Shown in pieces: positions 28,983 through 38,684 of a stretch of DNA of 64,000 nucleotides. Both the position numbers and the translations under genes were made by a program. The notes below the pieces were generated by a model. The model searched no databases, had not been told where the DNA came from, and saw only the letters and a program-made list of their open reading frames with translations. Positions within the stretch are counted from its first letter, which is position 1, and each line of letters opens with the position of its first letter. The DNA comes from Neolewinella aurantiaca (GTDB lineage: Bacteria > Bacteroidota > Bacteroidia > Chitinophagales > Saprospiraceae). The DNA lies in the NCBI RefSeq assembly GCF_008014675.1, contig NZ_VOXD01000024.1, positions 1 to 64,000 of the forward strand, written 5' to 3'.

Positions 28983-31900
28983 ATGAGAACTTTTACCCTG
29001 TTTATTCTTCTGCAAATTTGCCTGTCTCCGGTCCTTTCGGCTCAGTGGGAAGCCATAGACAATCCGGCGGGCGTCACGGCCCGCAATATTGTCGACCTCG
29101 GCGAACGGCTCCTGATCGCAACACCGGACGGGCTTTATCAGAGCACCGACAGTGGCGAAAACTGGACGCGTGTTTTTACTGGTGCGTTGGAAAGGGGGTT
29201 GGTCAGCGACTTAATCGCCGATGGCGAAAACGCCATCGTTCGCGTCGAAAACGTCGAAACCGGAGAATACCAAATTCTCACTACCAACAACGGCGGTGCT
29301 GCCTGGCGCCACGTCACTTTGTCGCCTTCCATCAATAGTCTCTATCGGGGGATGATCTACAACGGAGAAACCATCTTGTACCGAAGCAGTCAGCAGACCT
29401 ATGTGTCTTACGATGGCGGAGTAAACTGGACGTCTTTGCTCAATAATTTTCCGGCCATCCCTGGTGTTTTTTACTCAAAGGACGGAACCCTTTATGTTAC
29501 CACCACAAACGGAAAACTCTTCCGGTCCGACGATCCGCAAAACGAGGGTTGGGAAGAATCTCCCTTCCCTCTGGCGTCCTCCTCTTCCTCGGTAGATTTA
29601 ATGGTGAGCGGAGATACACTACTCACCGCAGTATTTAACGGCCCCGTTTATTACAGCCACGATGGCGGCCAGAGCTGGGCCGAAGCAACCGGTGTCACGG
29701 AGTTCGATCCTAACTACGAAGGGTTCTGGCAATCCGGAGACACTTTCTACACGACCAACGATGGCGATTTGTATCATTCCCTTGACGGAGGAATTACCTG
29801 GGCGGCAACGACCGGGAACCGTGATTACCTAAGCGATGTGCAGCCGGTTGAAAACGGCTTGATGCTCATTCGTAGCTCAAAAGTATACCTGTCTGAAGAT
29901 GAAGGCCTGACCCTGACGGAAAAAATTACTGGTTTTGATGGTAGCACAATTTATAACTGGCAGGCACAGGGCAACGGTATCACCTACTTCGATGAAGACG
30001 GACATCTGTTTCACGCTACGCTGAATGATCGCATTTTCTCCACTGATTCCAGTCTGGAGTTTCAACTTACAAGAATGGACGAAATGCTGGCTGCGCCCGA
30101 CGATTACGTCTACTACGTTGGCGAGTATTTTTCTACTTCCCAAACCAGTAACGTCGTTCGGATATCTCCTTCCGGCGAACAAACAGAAATTTACACGGCT
30201 AACAATCAGCCATGGCTTGCCAGCGATCACCTCGAATACGCCGATGAGAAACTGTTCTATTTCGGAAATGCCGGGATGAGGGCTTTCTCTGCGGACCACG
30301 GTGAAACCTGGAACCAACCTACCGATCTTAATACCCGGGGGTACAGCGATTATGCCAGGTTCGGCAATGCTGTGTTTACTATCACCGGTAACCTGATCGA
30401 ACGGAAACTGGACGGAGAGGACGAATGGGTAGACGTAAGTTCGGAATCTCCGATGGCGGGCATCGACCTCGGCACGAGGTCCAACGCATGCCGCCTCATC
30501 AGTACCAACGAAGCCCTGTTCGCGCTTCTGTCGCCCGGAGAACAGGAATCCTACCGGATTTTTGTCAGTAACGACGGTGGAGACACCTGGCAGGAAACTG
30601 CTACCAGCCTTCCCGAAATCATATACCCCGTCAACAACGCACCTCCCGGAGTAAAGGAAATCGTTTCCATTGGTGGCTATCACATCATGGCTGCCCGTGA
30701 TGTTGGCGTAGCCGTTTCTGCAGATCAGGGACTCTCCTGGACCATCTACAACGATGGCTTGCCAACCGACCGCGTCGAAGAACTCCAGATTGTCAACGGC
30801 GTGGTGGTGATTTCAACTTACCGAAACGGCTTCTGGCAACTCAATCCCGCAAACATCCAGCTTCGGGGAGTTGCCGGAATGGTCTATTTCGACGAAAACC
30901 GCAACGGCGCAGCCGATGCGGACGAACCCGGAATCCCCAACGTGAAGATGCTGCTGGAAAACGGTGAAGACCTTGCTTTTACCGACAATACGGGGAACTA
31001 TAAAATGCTCTTCCGCAACGACGGTGCCTTCGGCCCCGAAATCGATAATCCCTACTTCGTAGTGGAACCGGCAAGCCGAAATACCTCCGACGGCGGACCA
31101 CAGGACTTTGGCTTGCAACTAACAGAGGACGTCAACGATCTCAAAGTCAGCCTGACTACCGACAACGTTCACCGCCCCGGCTTCAGCAACCGCTATTACG
31201 TTAGGTACGAAAATCTTGCGGCAGCATCCGGCGAAGTCAGCCTTACGGTTATGTTCGATCCCTTGCTCATTTACGATGGAGCCAGCCTTGCTCCCGATGA
31301 AGTTGTAGGTAATACCCTCACCTTCAATCTTGGCGAACTGGCTCCGCTGGCTACCGGGCAAATTGTCCTTGATTTCACCGTCCCCCGCACCGCAGTGCTT
31401 GGAACGGTGATAAGCTCCGTGGCCACCATCAGTAGTGCCGAGGATACCGAGTTTGCTCCGGAAGATAATACGTCTGAGCTCACCGATGCACTCGTTGGTT
31501 CCTACGATCCCAACGATATTACCGTCGATGAAACTATTCTCGCTCCTTCGATGGCCAGTGCGGGGCAGGTGCTGAATTACCGGATTCGTTTTCAGAATAC
31601 CGGTACCTATCCGGCAGAGACGGTGGTTGTCCGCAACGACATCGATCCCGGATTGCTGCTGGGCAGCATCAAAGATATCGCAACGAGCCACTCCTACGAG
31701 ATCGAGGTAGAAAACGACCGGACGCTGGCGTTCGTCTTCAACAATATCATGTTGGCCGATAGCTCCCGCGATGAAGCCGCCAGCCATGGCTACATCACGT
31801 ATTCCATTCTCGTTGACGAGGATGTCGCCGTTGGCGACAGCATCCTGAATCAGGCTGCTATCTACTTCGATTACAACGACCCCATCATCACCAATGAGGT

Positions 31901-32186
31901 CGCCACGGTGATCGAAATCCCGATCGCTACCCGGGATCCGGCGGTGCAGTTGGCTGGCCTGTTGTATCCCAACCCGATCCGTAGGGGCGAATCATTGTCC
32001 TTCAGAATAGACAGTCCGGCGGGAACACTTACGGTCTGCGATCAGTTGGGCCGGCGGGTGAAGCATCTATCTGTTTTTCATCCGAACACCCAGCAGCTGA
32101 CTACACGCGACTGGGAGCCGGGTGTCTACTTCATCAATTTTGCGAGTTCCGCCGGTAGGGCAGGGATGAAAGTGATTGTGAAATAA
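28983..32186 (+). CDS. T9SS-secreted sortilin-like BNR-repeat protein
   Basis: A 1067-residue secreted protein. Signal peptide at 1-20 (start chosen at 28983; the frame is open upstream). Residues about 20-620 are a propeller-like region with repeated SxDxGxxW units (STDSGENWTR, SYDGGVNWTS, SHDGGQSWAE, SLDGGITWAA, SNDGGDTWQE), as in sortilin/BNR proteins. Then an SdrD-B-like domain (GMVYFDENRNGAADADEPGI) and a conserved-repeat domain (SYDPNDITV ... YFDYNDPIITN) that often precedes the sorting signal. The last ~80 residues are a type IX secretion C-terminal domain (LYPNPIRRGE ... GVYFINF). It is probably attached to or released from the cell surface; the ligand is unknown. Confidence 0.9.
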   Translation: MRTFTLFILLQICLSPVLSAQWEAIDNPAGVTARNIVDLGERLLIATPDGLYQSTDSGENWTRVFTGALERGLVSDLIADGENAIVRVENVETGEYQILTTNNGGAAWRHVTLSPSINSLYRGMIYNGETILYRSSQQTYVSYDGGVNWTSLLNNFPAIPGVFYSKDGTLYVTTTNGKLFRSDDPQNEGWEESPFPLASSSSSVDLMVSGDTLLTAVFNGPVYYSHDGGQSWAEATGVTEFDPNYEGFWQSGDTFYTTNDGDLYHSLDGGITWAATTGNRDYLSDVQPVENGLMLIRSSKVYLSEDEGLTLTEKITGFDGSTIYNWQAQGNGITYFDEDGHLFHATLNDRIFSTDSSLEFQLTRMDEMLAAPDDYVYYVGEYFSTSQTSNVVRISPSGEQTEIYTANNQPWLASDHLEYADEKLFYFGNAGMRAFSADHGETWNQPTDLNTRGYSDYARFGNAVFTITGNLIERKLDGEDEWVDVSSESPMAGIDLGTRSNACRLISTNEALFALLSPGEQESYRIFVSNDGGDTWQETATSLPEIIYPVNNAPPGVKEIVSIGGYHIMAARDVGVAVSADQGLSWTIYNDGLPTDRVEELQIVNGVVVISTYRNGFWQLNPANIQLRGVAGMVYFDENRNGAADADEPGIPNVKMLLENGEDLAFTDNTGNYKMLFRNDGAFGPEIDNPYFVVEPASRNTSDGGPQDFGLQLTEDVNDLKVSLTTDNVHRPGFSNRYYVRYENLAAASGEVSLTVMFDPLLIYDGASLAPDEVVGNTLTFNLGELAPLATGQIVLDFTVPRTAVLGTVISSVATISSAEDTEFAPEDNTSELTDALVGSYDPNDITVDETILAPSMASAGQVLNYRIRFQNTGTYPAETVVVRNDIDPGLLLGSIKDIATSHSYEIEVENDRTLAFVFNNIMLADSSRDEAASHGYITYSILVDEDVAVGDSILNQAAIYFDYNDPIITNEVATVIEIPIATRDPAVQLAGLLYPNPIRRGESLSFRIDSPAGTLTVCDQLGRRVKHLSVFHPNTQQLTTRDWEPGVYFINFASSAGRAGMKVIVK

Positions 32187-32207
32187 AGAAAGTTGTCCAT
32201 GTTTTGG

Positions 32208-32226
32208 GGCGCGGCCGCAGGTGCAA
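32208..32226 (+). repeat. R1 repeat copy
   Basis: Exact 19-bp consensus, 22 nt after the stop of the T9SS cargo gene and 53 nt before the next start. No gene lies downstream in the orientation that would make it promoter-like, so it argues against a purely promoter role. Confidence 0.92.
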
Positions 32227-32278
32227 TGAACGTTTAAGGGGAACGGTACCTTCGTGAACACTCTTTTAATCTTTGAAG

Positions 32279-32623
32279 ATGAAGTCTTTTGCAATACACT
32301 TCGTGCTGTGGTTTCTCCTGGAGGTGGCTCTGCTGCTTTTCTCCCTTATGCTGTTCGTAGGCTTGGTAATGGGCTCTGGTCCGGGCAAGCAGAGTCTGTC
32401 TGCGGGAGGTCTGATTGCCTGTGGGGTTCTCATCACACTTATGGCCGTACGGCTTTACCAGGCGGGGCGGAAAACCTACCTGAGCGATGAAGTTTCTCCA
32501 GTCTGTCGGGTGTTGGCTTTCTTACTGCATTCCGGTGTGCTTGTCTCCGGCCTGTATTTTACGCTCATTCTGACGATGATCCTGATGGGCTCCGGCACCA
32601 GCGCCGGAGAGCCGCTGCATTAG
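32279..32623 (+). CDS. Small three-helix membrane protein
   Basis: A 114-residue protein with three hydrophobic helices (FVLWFLLEVALLLFSLMLFV, LIACGVLITLMAV, LHSGVLVSGLYFTLILTMIL). No family recognised. The ATG at 32279 is preferred over a TTG two codons earlier. Its stop overlaps the convergent Fic gene by 4 nt. The frame is clean and the hydrophobic pattern is strong, so it is probably real. Confidence 0.65.
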   Translation: MKSFAIHFVLWFLLEVALLLFSLMLFVGLVMGSGPGKQSLSAGGLIACGVLITLMAVRLYQAGRKTYLSDEVSPVCRVLAFLLHSGVLVSGLYFTLILTMILMGSGTSAGEPLH

Positions 32624-33696
32624 CGCATGAGGAAGAGGTGGTAGAGGTCTTCGTTGACAAAGTAAGTTCCACCGCCCAGTTTTTCTTTACGCAAAATTCC
32701 GTCCTTGGCTAAAGTATTCAGATAATTAGATGCCGTCTTGCGGGAGACGCCCAATTCATTTTCTACAAATTCTATTTTCGTGTAAGGATGCCTGAAAAGG
32801 TTCATGAGGAGTTCGTGCGAATAGAACTTGTATCCTTCGCGAAGTTTCTGCTTCATATCCATCATTTGTACCTGTAAGGACTCAATCAATTGAATCGTAT
32901 CTCTAGCGGTGATGTATATACCGTCGATCATGTAGAGCAACCATTCTTCCCAATTGCTATTCGTTCTTACTTCCTGCAACAGCCGATAGTAATCTGCCTT
33001 ATTCCGAATGATAAAGCTACTTAGGTAAAGTGTGGGGAAATCCAACAAGCCAGATATGATGAGGTACAGGATATTGATGATTCGTCCGGTCCGTCCGTTC
33101 CCGTCGTAAAAGGGATGAATGGTTTCAAACTGATAATGAATGATGGCCATTTTTACCAGCGGGTCGTAGGTACGGAAATTATCGTCATTGATCAGCTTTT
33201 CCAGTTCCGCCATCAGCGATGAAATTTCGTCGAAAGATTGGGGTGGTGTATACACCACCTCATTCGTTCGCGCATTGAGGAGCGATGTGCTGGGTGTCGT
33301 ACGGAAACCGGCATGGTTTCTTTCCAATACTTCCTGAATGGCAATAATGTCGTTATTGGTAAGTAGTTTTTTGGAGGAGATTAAACGGCACCCCATTTTC
33401 AGAGCCTCCACATAATTTTGAACTTCTTTGGCTTCACTGGATGGCAGTTGCTTGAGGTTGAGCTCTCCCTTAAAGAGTTCGTCAAGAGAGGTAATGATGT
33501 TTTCAATCGCGGAACTGTCCTTTGCTTCCTGGATGCCCAGCGTATTGATCAATATGGATTGGTCCGGAATGGTACGGGCAACTCCCTTAAGTTCAGCAAG
33601 GGTCGCTCTTGCCCGTATAAGCGCACGCAGAACAGGTTTGCTTTCGAGATCTGGCGAACTTGGTATTTTATCAGTGGGCCAGGTATAATGGGGCAT
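32620..33696 (-). CDS. Fic-domain adenylyltransferase with inhibitory helix
   Basis: A 358-residue Fic protein. The active-site motif HPFYDGNGRTGR is at about 194-205. The inhibitory helix motif SSAIEN is at 61-66, before the Fic core, so this is a class II enzyme that blocks its own ATP site until released. A C-terminal winged-helix region (ELGVSRKTASNYLNTLAKDG) suggests DNA binding. Family members usually transfer AMP to a protein. No antitoxin partner is adjacent, which fits the built-in inhibitor. Confidence 0.93.
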   Translation of the reverse strand: MPHYTWPTDKIPSSPDLESKPVLRALIRARATLAELKGVARTIPDQSILINTLGIQEAKDSSAIENIITSLDELFKGELNLKQLPSSEAKEVQNYVEALKMGCRLISSKKLLTNNDIIAIQEVLERNHAGFRTTPSTSLLNARTNEVVYTPPQSFDEISSLMAELEKLINDDNFRTYDPLVKMAIIHYQFETIHPFYDGNGRTGRIINILYLIISGLLDFPTLYLSSFIIRNKADYYRLLQEVRTNSNWEEWLLYMIDGIYITARDTIQLIESLQVQMMDMKQKLREGYKFYSHELLMNLFRHPYTKIEFVENELGVSRKTASNYLNTLAKDGILRKEKLGGGTYFVNEDLYHLFLMR

Positions 33697-33880
33697 TTCA
33701 TTATTTTAAAACAAATATATGGGTAAAATATTGCAAAAACAACCCGCATGGCACGTTTGGTGAGTAGCTATTACCCGTGAAAAAGACGTGTTGGGTAAAA
33801 AAATGAAAAATCTACACACGATTAGTGTTGATTTGTTTGTAAATTTGTTTTATAATATTGCGAGGTAAACGTTAGATTGT

Positions 33881-35389
33881 ATGTTGAGATTTCTACCTGT
33901 CTTTTTCTTATCCCTTCTCTGCACCTGCGTCAGCGCCCAGAAAACGCTGAACCAACGGACGCTGGAAAGCCTGGACGCCTACCAGGCATTTCTAAGTATC
34001 CCGAACGACGCACGGATCGAAGGTCAGTTAGAGCCCAACCTGGTTTGGCTCGAAACGGAATTTGGTAAACGGGGCTTCAAGGCTGAAAGGCTGAAAAACG
34101 CAGGCCTTGACTTGCTGCTGCTTAGTTACACCATCCCCGATGCCAGAGAAACGGTCCTTTTCTATGGTCACGCAGATGGCCAGCCGGTAGACGTGACGAA
34201 GTGGGTACTCAGCCCGCCTTTCAAACCTGTTTACGGGAAGATGGAAACCGGTGCCGACGGCACCATCAACTACGCTAAAGTTGCAGAACTGCCAGCCAAA
34301 CCAGAGACCACCGATGTGCGCATCTTTGCCCGGTCCAGCTCCGACGCTAAGGCTCCGATCATGCTTTTTCTCGTCGCCTGGGACCAAATGATCGCCGACG
34401 GGAAAAAGCCCAATTACAACGTAAAATTCATCGTAGACCCGATGGAGGAAGCAAGCAGCCCCGACCTCCCTGGGGCAGTAACCACCCACCGTGAAGCGCT
34501 CGCTGCCGATCATCTGATTATCCTCGACGGGCCGGTGCATACCACCAACCAGCCCACGCTCGTGGGCGGTGCGCGTGGCATCGCCGGCGCGCGGCTGACG
34601 GTTTACGGCCCCAAACTCGCCCAGCACAGCGGCCACTACGGTAACTATGCCCCGAACCCCGCCTTGCGCCTCGCCCAGCTGTTGGCCGGAATGAAAGACA
34701 TCAACGGCCGGGTTACCATCCCCGGTTACTACGACGGGATCGAACTGGACGCTGAAACCCGCGAAATGCTCGCCGCAGTACCCGATGATCTGCCCGCCAT
34801 CCACGGCCGTATCGGCTTTCGATCGCCCGACGGGGTAGGGGGAAACCTGCAGGAAGCGCTCCAGTACCCAAGCCTGAACATCAAAGGTTTCAAAGCCGGC
34901 TGGGTCGGCCAGGCCGCCCGCACCATCATCCCCGACAACGCGGTGGTGAATATGGATCTGCGCCTTGTTAAAGAATCCGACGGCGACCGCCTGCTCGGCC
35001 TCGTGCGCGACTACATCAAAGCCCAGGGCTACCACATCATCCCCGAAGGCCGCGAACCCACCGACGCCGAACGCGCCACCTACGACCGTCTGGCCAGCTT
35101 CGGCGGAAAAACCAGCTACGCCGCCTTCCGCACCGACCTGAACGGGCCGACCGGTACCTGGCTGCAAAGCGCGCTGAAAAACACTTTCGGTAAAGACCCC
35201 GTACTGCTCCGCACGATGGGCGGCTCGGTACCAATCGCACCTTTCGTTACCACCCTGGATGTACCCGCCGTGGTACTCCCACTCGTGAACCCGGACAATA
35301 ACCAGCACTCGCCCAATGAAAACATCTTGCTGCGCAATTACTTCTCGGGAGCAGAAACCCTGTACGGGGTGCTGACCGAAGCATTGTAA
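33881..35389 (+). CDS. Secreted M20-family metallopeptidase
   Basis: A 502-residue exported zinc peptidase. Signal peptide ends CVSAQ. Zinc-site motifs: YGHADGQPVD (His and Asp of the first metal site), ARSSSDAKAP (bridging Asp), DPMEEASSP (catalytic Glu pair) and a C-terminal His in NNQHSPNE. A dimerisation domain lies between. M20 enzymes cut dipeptides or deacylate amino acids. It is divergent from the Fic gene. The signal-peptide end shares 21 identical nucleotides with the gene at 13760. Confidence 0.9.
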   Translation: MLRFLPVFFLSLLCTCVSAQKTLNQRTLESLDAYQAFLSIPNDARIEGQLEPNLVWLETEFGKRGFKAERLKNAGLDLLLLSYTIPDARETVLFYGHADGQPVDVTKWVLSPPFKPVYGKMETGADGTINYAKVAELPAKPETTDVRIFARSSSDAKAPIMLFLVAWDQMIADGKKPNYNVKFIVDPMEEASSPDLPGAVTTHREALAADHLIILDGPVHTTNQPTLVGGARGIAGARLTVYGPKLAQHSGHYGNYAPNPALRLAQLLAGMKDINGRVTIPGYYDGIELDAETREMLAAVPDDLPAIHGRIGFRSPDGVGGNLQEALQYPSLNIKGFKAGWVGQAARTIIPDNAVVNMDLRLVKESDGDRLLGLVRDYIKAQGYHIIPEGREPTDAERATYDRLASFGGKTSYAAFRTDLNGPTGTWLQSALKNTFGKDPVLLRTMGGSVPIAPFVTTLDVPAVVLPLVNPDNNQHSPNENILLRNYFSGAETLYGVLTEAL

Positions 35390-35449
35390 TCAATCAAATA
35401 AAGTCTGTTCCTGCCAACCTTTCAGGGCGTTACCCCTTTTAGGCAGAAT

Positions 35450-36502
35450 ATGGAGTATAAGAGCAATCCCCGGTTGGCGTTTCATTCTTCTGCCCCCGCC
35501 GGTTGGCGCGGCAACCCCTTTGAGGATAAAGAGTTCAAGTATGTGAAAAATGCTTACCGTCCGGACTGGAAGTCTGCCGTGAAAATGGTGCTCAGCGGCA
35601 ACCCCCAGCGCGAAGAAAAGAAAGCAGATACATGGACTCCTGAGGTTTCTGCCGGGGTGACTTACCTTGAAGATAGAAGCCGTGACTGGATCGTGTGGCT
35701 GGGCCACGCTTGTTTCCTTATGCAATTCAACGGGCTGCGCTTCCTGACCGATCCGCAACTGACGGGTATGCCATTTATTCCCCGTCGGGTGAGTCCGCCC
35801 TTCAGCTACGATGACATCCGGGGCGTAGACTATCTGCTGCTTAGTCATGATCATCGGGATCACGTAGACAAAAAATGCATCAAGGCGATTTGTGCCAACA
35901 ATCCGATCCGAAAAATTCTTTGCCCCCTGGGCCTCTCGAATCTCATTGGCTCCTGGGTCGGGAAAACTCCCATCGAGGAAGCGGGTTGGTACCAGATTTT
36001 CGATACACCGGACACCGGCTTACGGATAACTTTCCTGCCGGGTCAACACTGGTGCCGGCGTGGCCTCACCGACTTCAATCGTTCGCTCTGGGGCAGTTTC
36101 ATGCTGGAAGTCGGCGACGGGGGCGCGGCCGCGGGTGCAAAGGAAGTTGAAGAGATAAGACACACCGTTTACTTTGGCGGAGATTCCGCAAAGACCGGTT
36201 ACTGGGCGGAGATCGGTGCCATGTTCCCGGCAATAGATATTGCAATACTGGGGATTGGTGCTTATAAACCCGATTATATTATGGAGCCGGTACACGCCAA
36301 TCCGCTGCAGGCTTTCGGGGGCTACCAGGACCTGAAGGCAACCTACTGGTGGCCGATGCACCACGGCACCTACGATCTCAGCAACGAGCCTGCGAGTGAA
36401 CCGATCCGTTGGGCCGAACGGTTGATGGAGGACGCAGGACTGAGCGCGCAATTGCTTCAGCCTGCAGTTAATGAGCCCTACCTGTTGGAGTCGGAGCGGT
36501 AA
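35450..36502 (+). CDS. MBL-fold hydrolase, NAPE-PLD-like
   Basis: A 350-residue metallo-beta-lactamase-fold enzyme. Metal-binding motifs: LLSHDHRDHVD (HxHxDH), PGQHWCRRG, GGDSAKTGY and a late His in WWPMHHGTYD. The pattern resembles N-acyl-phosphatidylethanolamine phospholipase D and related lipid hydrolases. A loop before the GGDS strand (DGGAAAGAKE) is encoded by an in-frame R1 repeat. No signal peptide is seen. Substrate is inferred from motif similarity only. Confidence 0.87.
   Translation: MEYKSNPRLAFHSSAPAGWRGNPFEDKEFKYVKNAYRPDWKSAVKMVLSGNPQREEKKADTWTPEVSAGVTYLEDRSRDWIVWLGHACFLMQFNGLRFLTDPQLTGMPFIPRRVSPPFSYDDIRGVDYLLLSHDHRDHVDKKCIKAICANNPIRKILCPLGLSNLIGSWVGKTPIEEAGWYQIFDTPDTGLRITFLPGQHWCRRGLTDFNRSLWGSFMLEVGDGGAAAGAKEVEEIRHTVYFGGDSAKTGYWAEIGAMFPAIDIAILGIGAYKPDYIMEPVHANPLQAFGGYQDLKATYWWPMHHGTYDLSNEPASEPIRWAERLMEDAGLSAQLLQPAVNEPYLLESER
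36122..36140 (+). repeat. R1 repeat copy inside MBL-fold gene
   Basis: GGCGCGGCCGCGGGTGCAA: one change from the consensus. It encodes Gly-Ala-Ala-Ala-Gly-Ala-Lys in a loop just before a metal-binding strand, a spot where related enzymes would tolerate extra residues. Confidence 0.88.
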
Positions 36503-36553
36503 GCAAAAAAGACGGGTTGCACTTTTATTCAAAGCGCAACCCGTCTTTTTGCT
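36502..36553. terminator. Bidirectional terminator, MBL gene and pepP
   Basis: AGCAAAAAAGACGGGTTGC pairs with GCAACCCGTCTTTTTGCT, with A-run before and T-run after, so it can end both converging transcripts. Confidence 0.93.
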
Positions 36554-36577
36554 GATTGTCCGAATAGAGTGTTCCTG

Positions 36578-38362
36578 TTACAGAGCCTTACAGCTTTCCA
36601 GTAACCAGTCTAATTCTTCCCCCTCAACGAGCGGGCTGACGCGTTCCAGTACCATTTTGTGGTAGTCGTTGATCCAGTCAACGTGGTAACGAAGCAACAT
36701 GCCCTGTTCGATCAGTGACCGATCAATGGGGAATAAAGTGATGGTCTCGAATTCGAGCCAGCCTTCTTGCGAGGCTTCCCGAATAACGACCAGGTTTTCC
36801 GTCCGGATGCCGAACTCTCCGTCCTTATAATAACCGGGCTCGTTACTGAGAACCATGCCCGGCTCGAGCTTTTTCTGGCCTGATGGCGACTTCGGGTTGG
36901 TCAGGATGCCTGCCGGGCCTTCATGAACGTTGAGGAAGAAACCTACTCCGTGGCCGGTTCCATGCCCGTAATTCATCTGGTTGCGCCAGAGTGGCCCGCG
37001 CGCGAGTACGTCCAGCTGAACACCGGTAGTTCCCGTCGGGAACTTCGCCACGGCAAGGTCGATGTGGCCCATGAGGACAAGGGTGAATGCTTTGCGCATC
37101 TCCTCTGTTGTTTCGCCGAGGGCGAAGGTGCGGGTAATGTCCGTTGTACCGGTATGGTACTGGCCTCCGGAATCGATGAGGAGGAGGCCTTCGGCCTCCA
37201 GCTTCGCCGAGCCCTTTTCGGGAGCCCGGTAATGCACAATGGCGCCGTTACCTGCATAGCCTACGATAGCGGGGAAACTATCCGTAACGTAAGATGGGTA
37301 GGTTGCGCGGAGCGCGGTGAGTTTGCGGGCTACTTCGGCTTCGGTAATTCCTTCGGGGACGACCTCCCCGAGCCAGCGGCGCAGCCGCAGCAACGCGACT
37401 GCATCGTGGGCCATGGTGGTGCGCAGGTGCCCGAGAGATACTTCGTTCTTAATTGCTTTCCAGCCGGGAACCGGGCTGGTGTACTCGGTCGTGCTGTCTG
37501 CGCCGGCGTGCATCGCCAGGCGCGCGGAGATGGTTCCCGGGTCGATGCCGATGTCCGCATTCAGTGCATTCAGGCGACGGAGGTAACTGCTTACTTTGTC
37601 GTAGCTGTGGACGGTTAGTTTCTGGCCTGCCGGCAGGCCCTCGGTCCAGGTAGAGAAACCGGGGCGGGCGGTGGCGAAAATCGCATGGTCTCCTTTGCTG
37701 CCGATAACCAGGTAGGCCACACAAAGGGGATTGAAGTCAATGTCTGAACCACGAATGTTTAGCAGCCATGCTACTTCATCGAGTGCCGATACGACGAAGT
37801 AATCGAGGTTGCGCTCTCCCATCCATTGTTGGAAACGTTGTAGGCGGGCTTGCCATGATTCTCCGGTATAATCCGGGGTGTGCTCGAAAACAGGACGACC
37901 AGGAACGGGAGGGCGATCTGACCAGATATTGCGGATAAGGTCTTCGTCGAGTGTAAATTTCAGGTCCAGCTTTTCGAGTTTACGGCGCATAGCGCGGCTG
38001 GCTCTCAGGCTGGTTACGCGGCCGTCGGTGCCAACGGTCTGTCCGTCCATGAGGGTTGCTCCGAGCCAGTTTTCGATGGAGACTGAATCTGGCTGGCGGC
38101 TTTTCATGAGTTCTATGCCTGTACCTTCCAGTTGGGTATTTGCCTGAAGAAAGTAGCGGCTGTCGGTCCAGAGTTTTGCTTCGTGGAGGGTGACTACCAA
38201 CGTTCCGGCGGATCCGGTGAAACCGGACACCCACTCGCGGGAGGCCCAGCGGGGAGCGGGGTATTCGCTCTGGTGGGGGTCGGTGCTTGGTATAATGTAG
38301 GCGTCGATTTGAGCTTCGAGCATTGCCCGGCGGAGAGCGGCTAGTTTTTCGGTCGTGGTCAT
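36578..38362 (-). CDS. pepP: Xaa-Pro aminopeptidase (M24B)
   Basis: A 594-residue aminopeptidase P of the long, eukaryote-like type with two creatinase-like N-terminal domains and a C-terminal pita-bread domain. Metal ligands: LLIDSGGQYHTGTTDITR (two Asp), GTGHGVGFFLNVHEGP (His), LSNEPGYY and FGIRTENL (two Glu). It removes N-terminal residues before proline. The ATG at 38362 matches the family start (MTTTEKLAALR). Likely cytoplasmic. Confidence 0.93.
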   Translation of the reverse strand: MTTTEKLAALRRAMLEAQIDAYIIPSTDPHQSEYPAPRWASREWVSGFTGSAGTLVVTLHEAKLWTDSRYFLQANTQLEGTGIELMKSRQPDSVSIENWLGATLMDGQTVGTDGRVTSLRASRAMRRKLEKLDLKFTLDEDLIRNIWSDRPPVPGRPVFEHTPDYTGESWQARLQRFQQWMGERNLDYFVVSALDEVAWLLNIRGSDIDFNPLCVAYLVIGSKGDHAIFATARPGFSTWTEGLPAGQKLTVHSYDKVSSYLRRLNALNADIGIDPGTISARLAMHAGADSTTEYTSPVPGWKAIKNEVSLGHLRTTMAHDAVALLRLRRWLGEVVPEGITEAEVARKLTALRATYPSYVTDSFPAIVGYAGNGAIVHYRAPEKGSAKLEAEGLLLIDSGGQYHTGTTDITRTFALGETTEEMRKAFTLVLMGHIDLAVAKFPTGTTGVQLDVLARGPLWRNQMNYGHGTGHGVGFFLNVHEGPAGILTNPKSPSGQKKLEPGMVLSNEPGYYKDGEFGIRTENLVVIREASQEGWLEFETITLFPIDRSLIEQGMLLRYHVDWINDYHKMVLERVSPLVEGEELDWLLESCKAL

Positions 38363-38684
38363 GAGGGCAATATAGTCTGTAACCGATAAAATTGTCAGCA
38401 TTTTTTGGGAAGTATTTCCAGCCTGACTCGACCTCTGCAGTTATGAAAAAGGGAGTTTCCGGCAGAAGAAGAATGCTGGTGGAGCAAACATTGCCCGTCA
38501 ATTTGCTTTGCACCCGCGACCGCGGCACGGAATCCGGAAGCTGTGCTCCGGAAGCGTCGCCCCAATTCAAAGCGGCCTGCTGCCGGTCAATCAAACGCCG
38601 GGTTAAGCCATTCTCCCGATGTTAGTGCTGGTCGTAAAAACTATGCGGCTCGCCTCGTGTTATGACGAATAAACCACCCCAGCT
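38363..38684. other. Divergent intergenic region
   Basis: About 320 nt between pepP and ytxJ. It holds a diverged R1 copy (38508-38526) with its TTGCA end away from ytxJ, and a short direct repeat (TCCGGAAGC twice near 38531-38555). No gene seen. Confidence 0.5.
38508..38526 (-). repeat. R1 repeat copy, diverged
   Basis: TTGCACCCGCGACCGCGGC: three mismatches to the consensus. TTGCTTTG in front and a TTG further upstream resemble a promoter for ytxJ. Confidence 0.65.

Noticed and set aside
32620-33696. Toxin-antitoxin pair with Fic
   Set aside because: No small antitoxin gene adjoins; the inhibitory SSAIEN helix is within the same protein.
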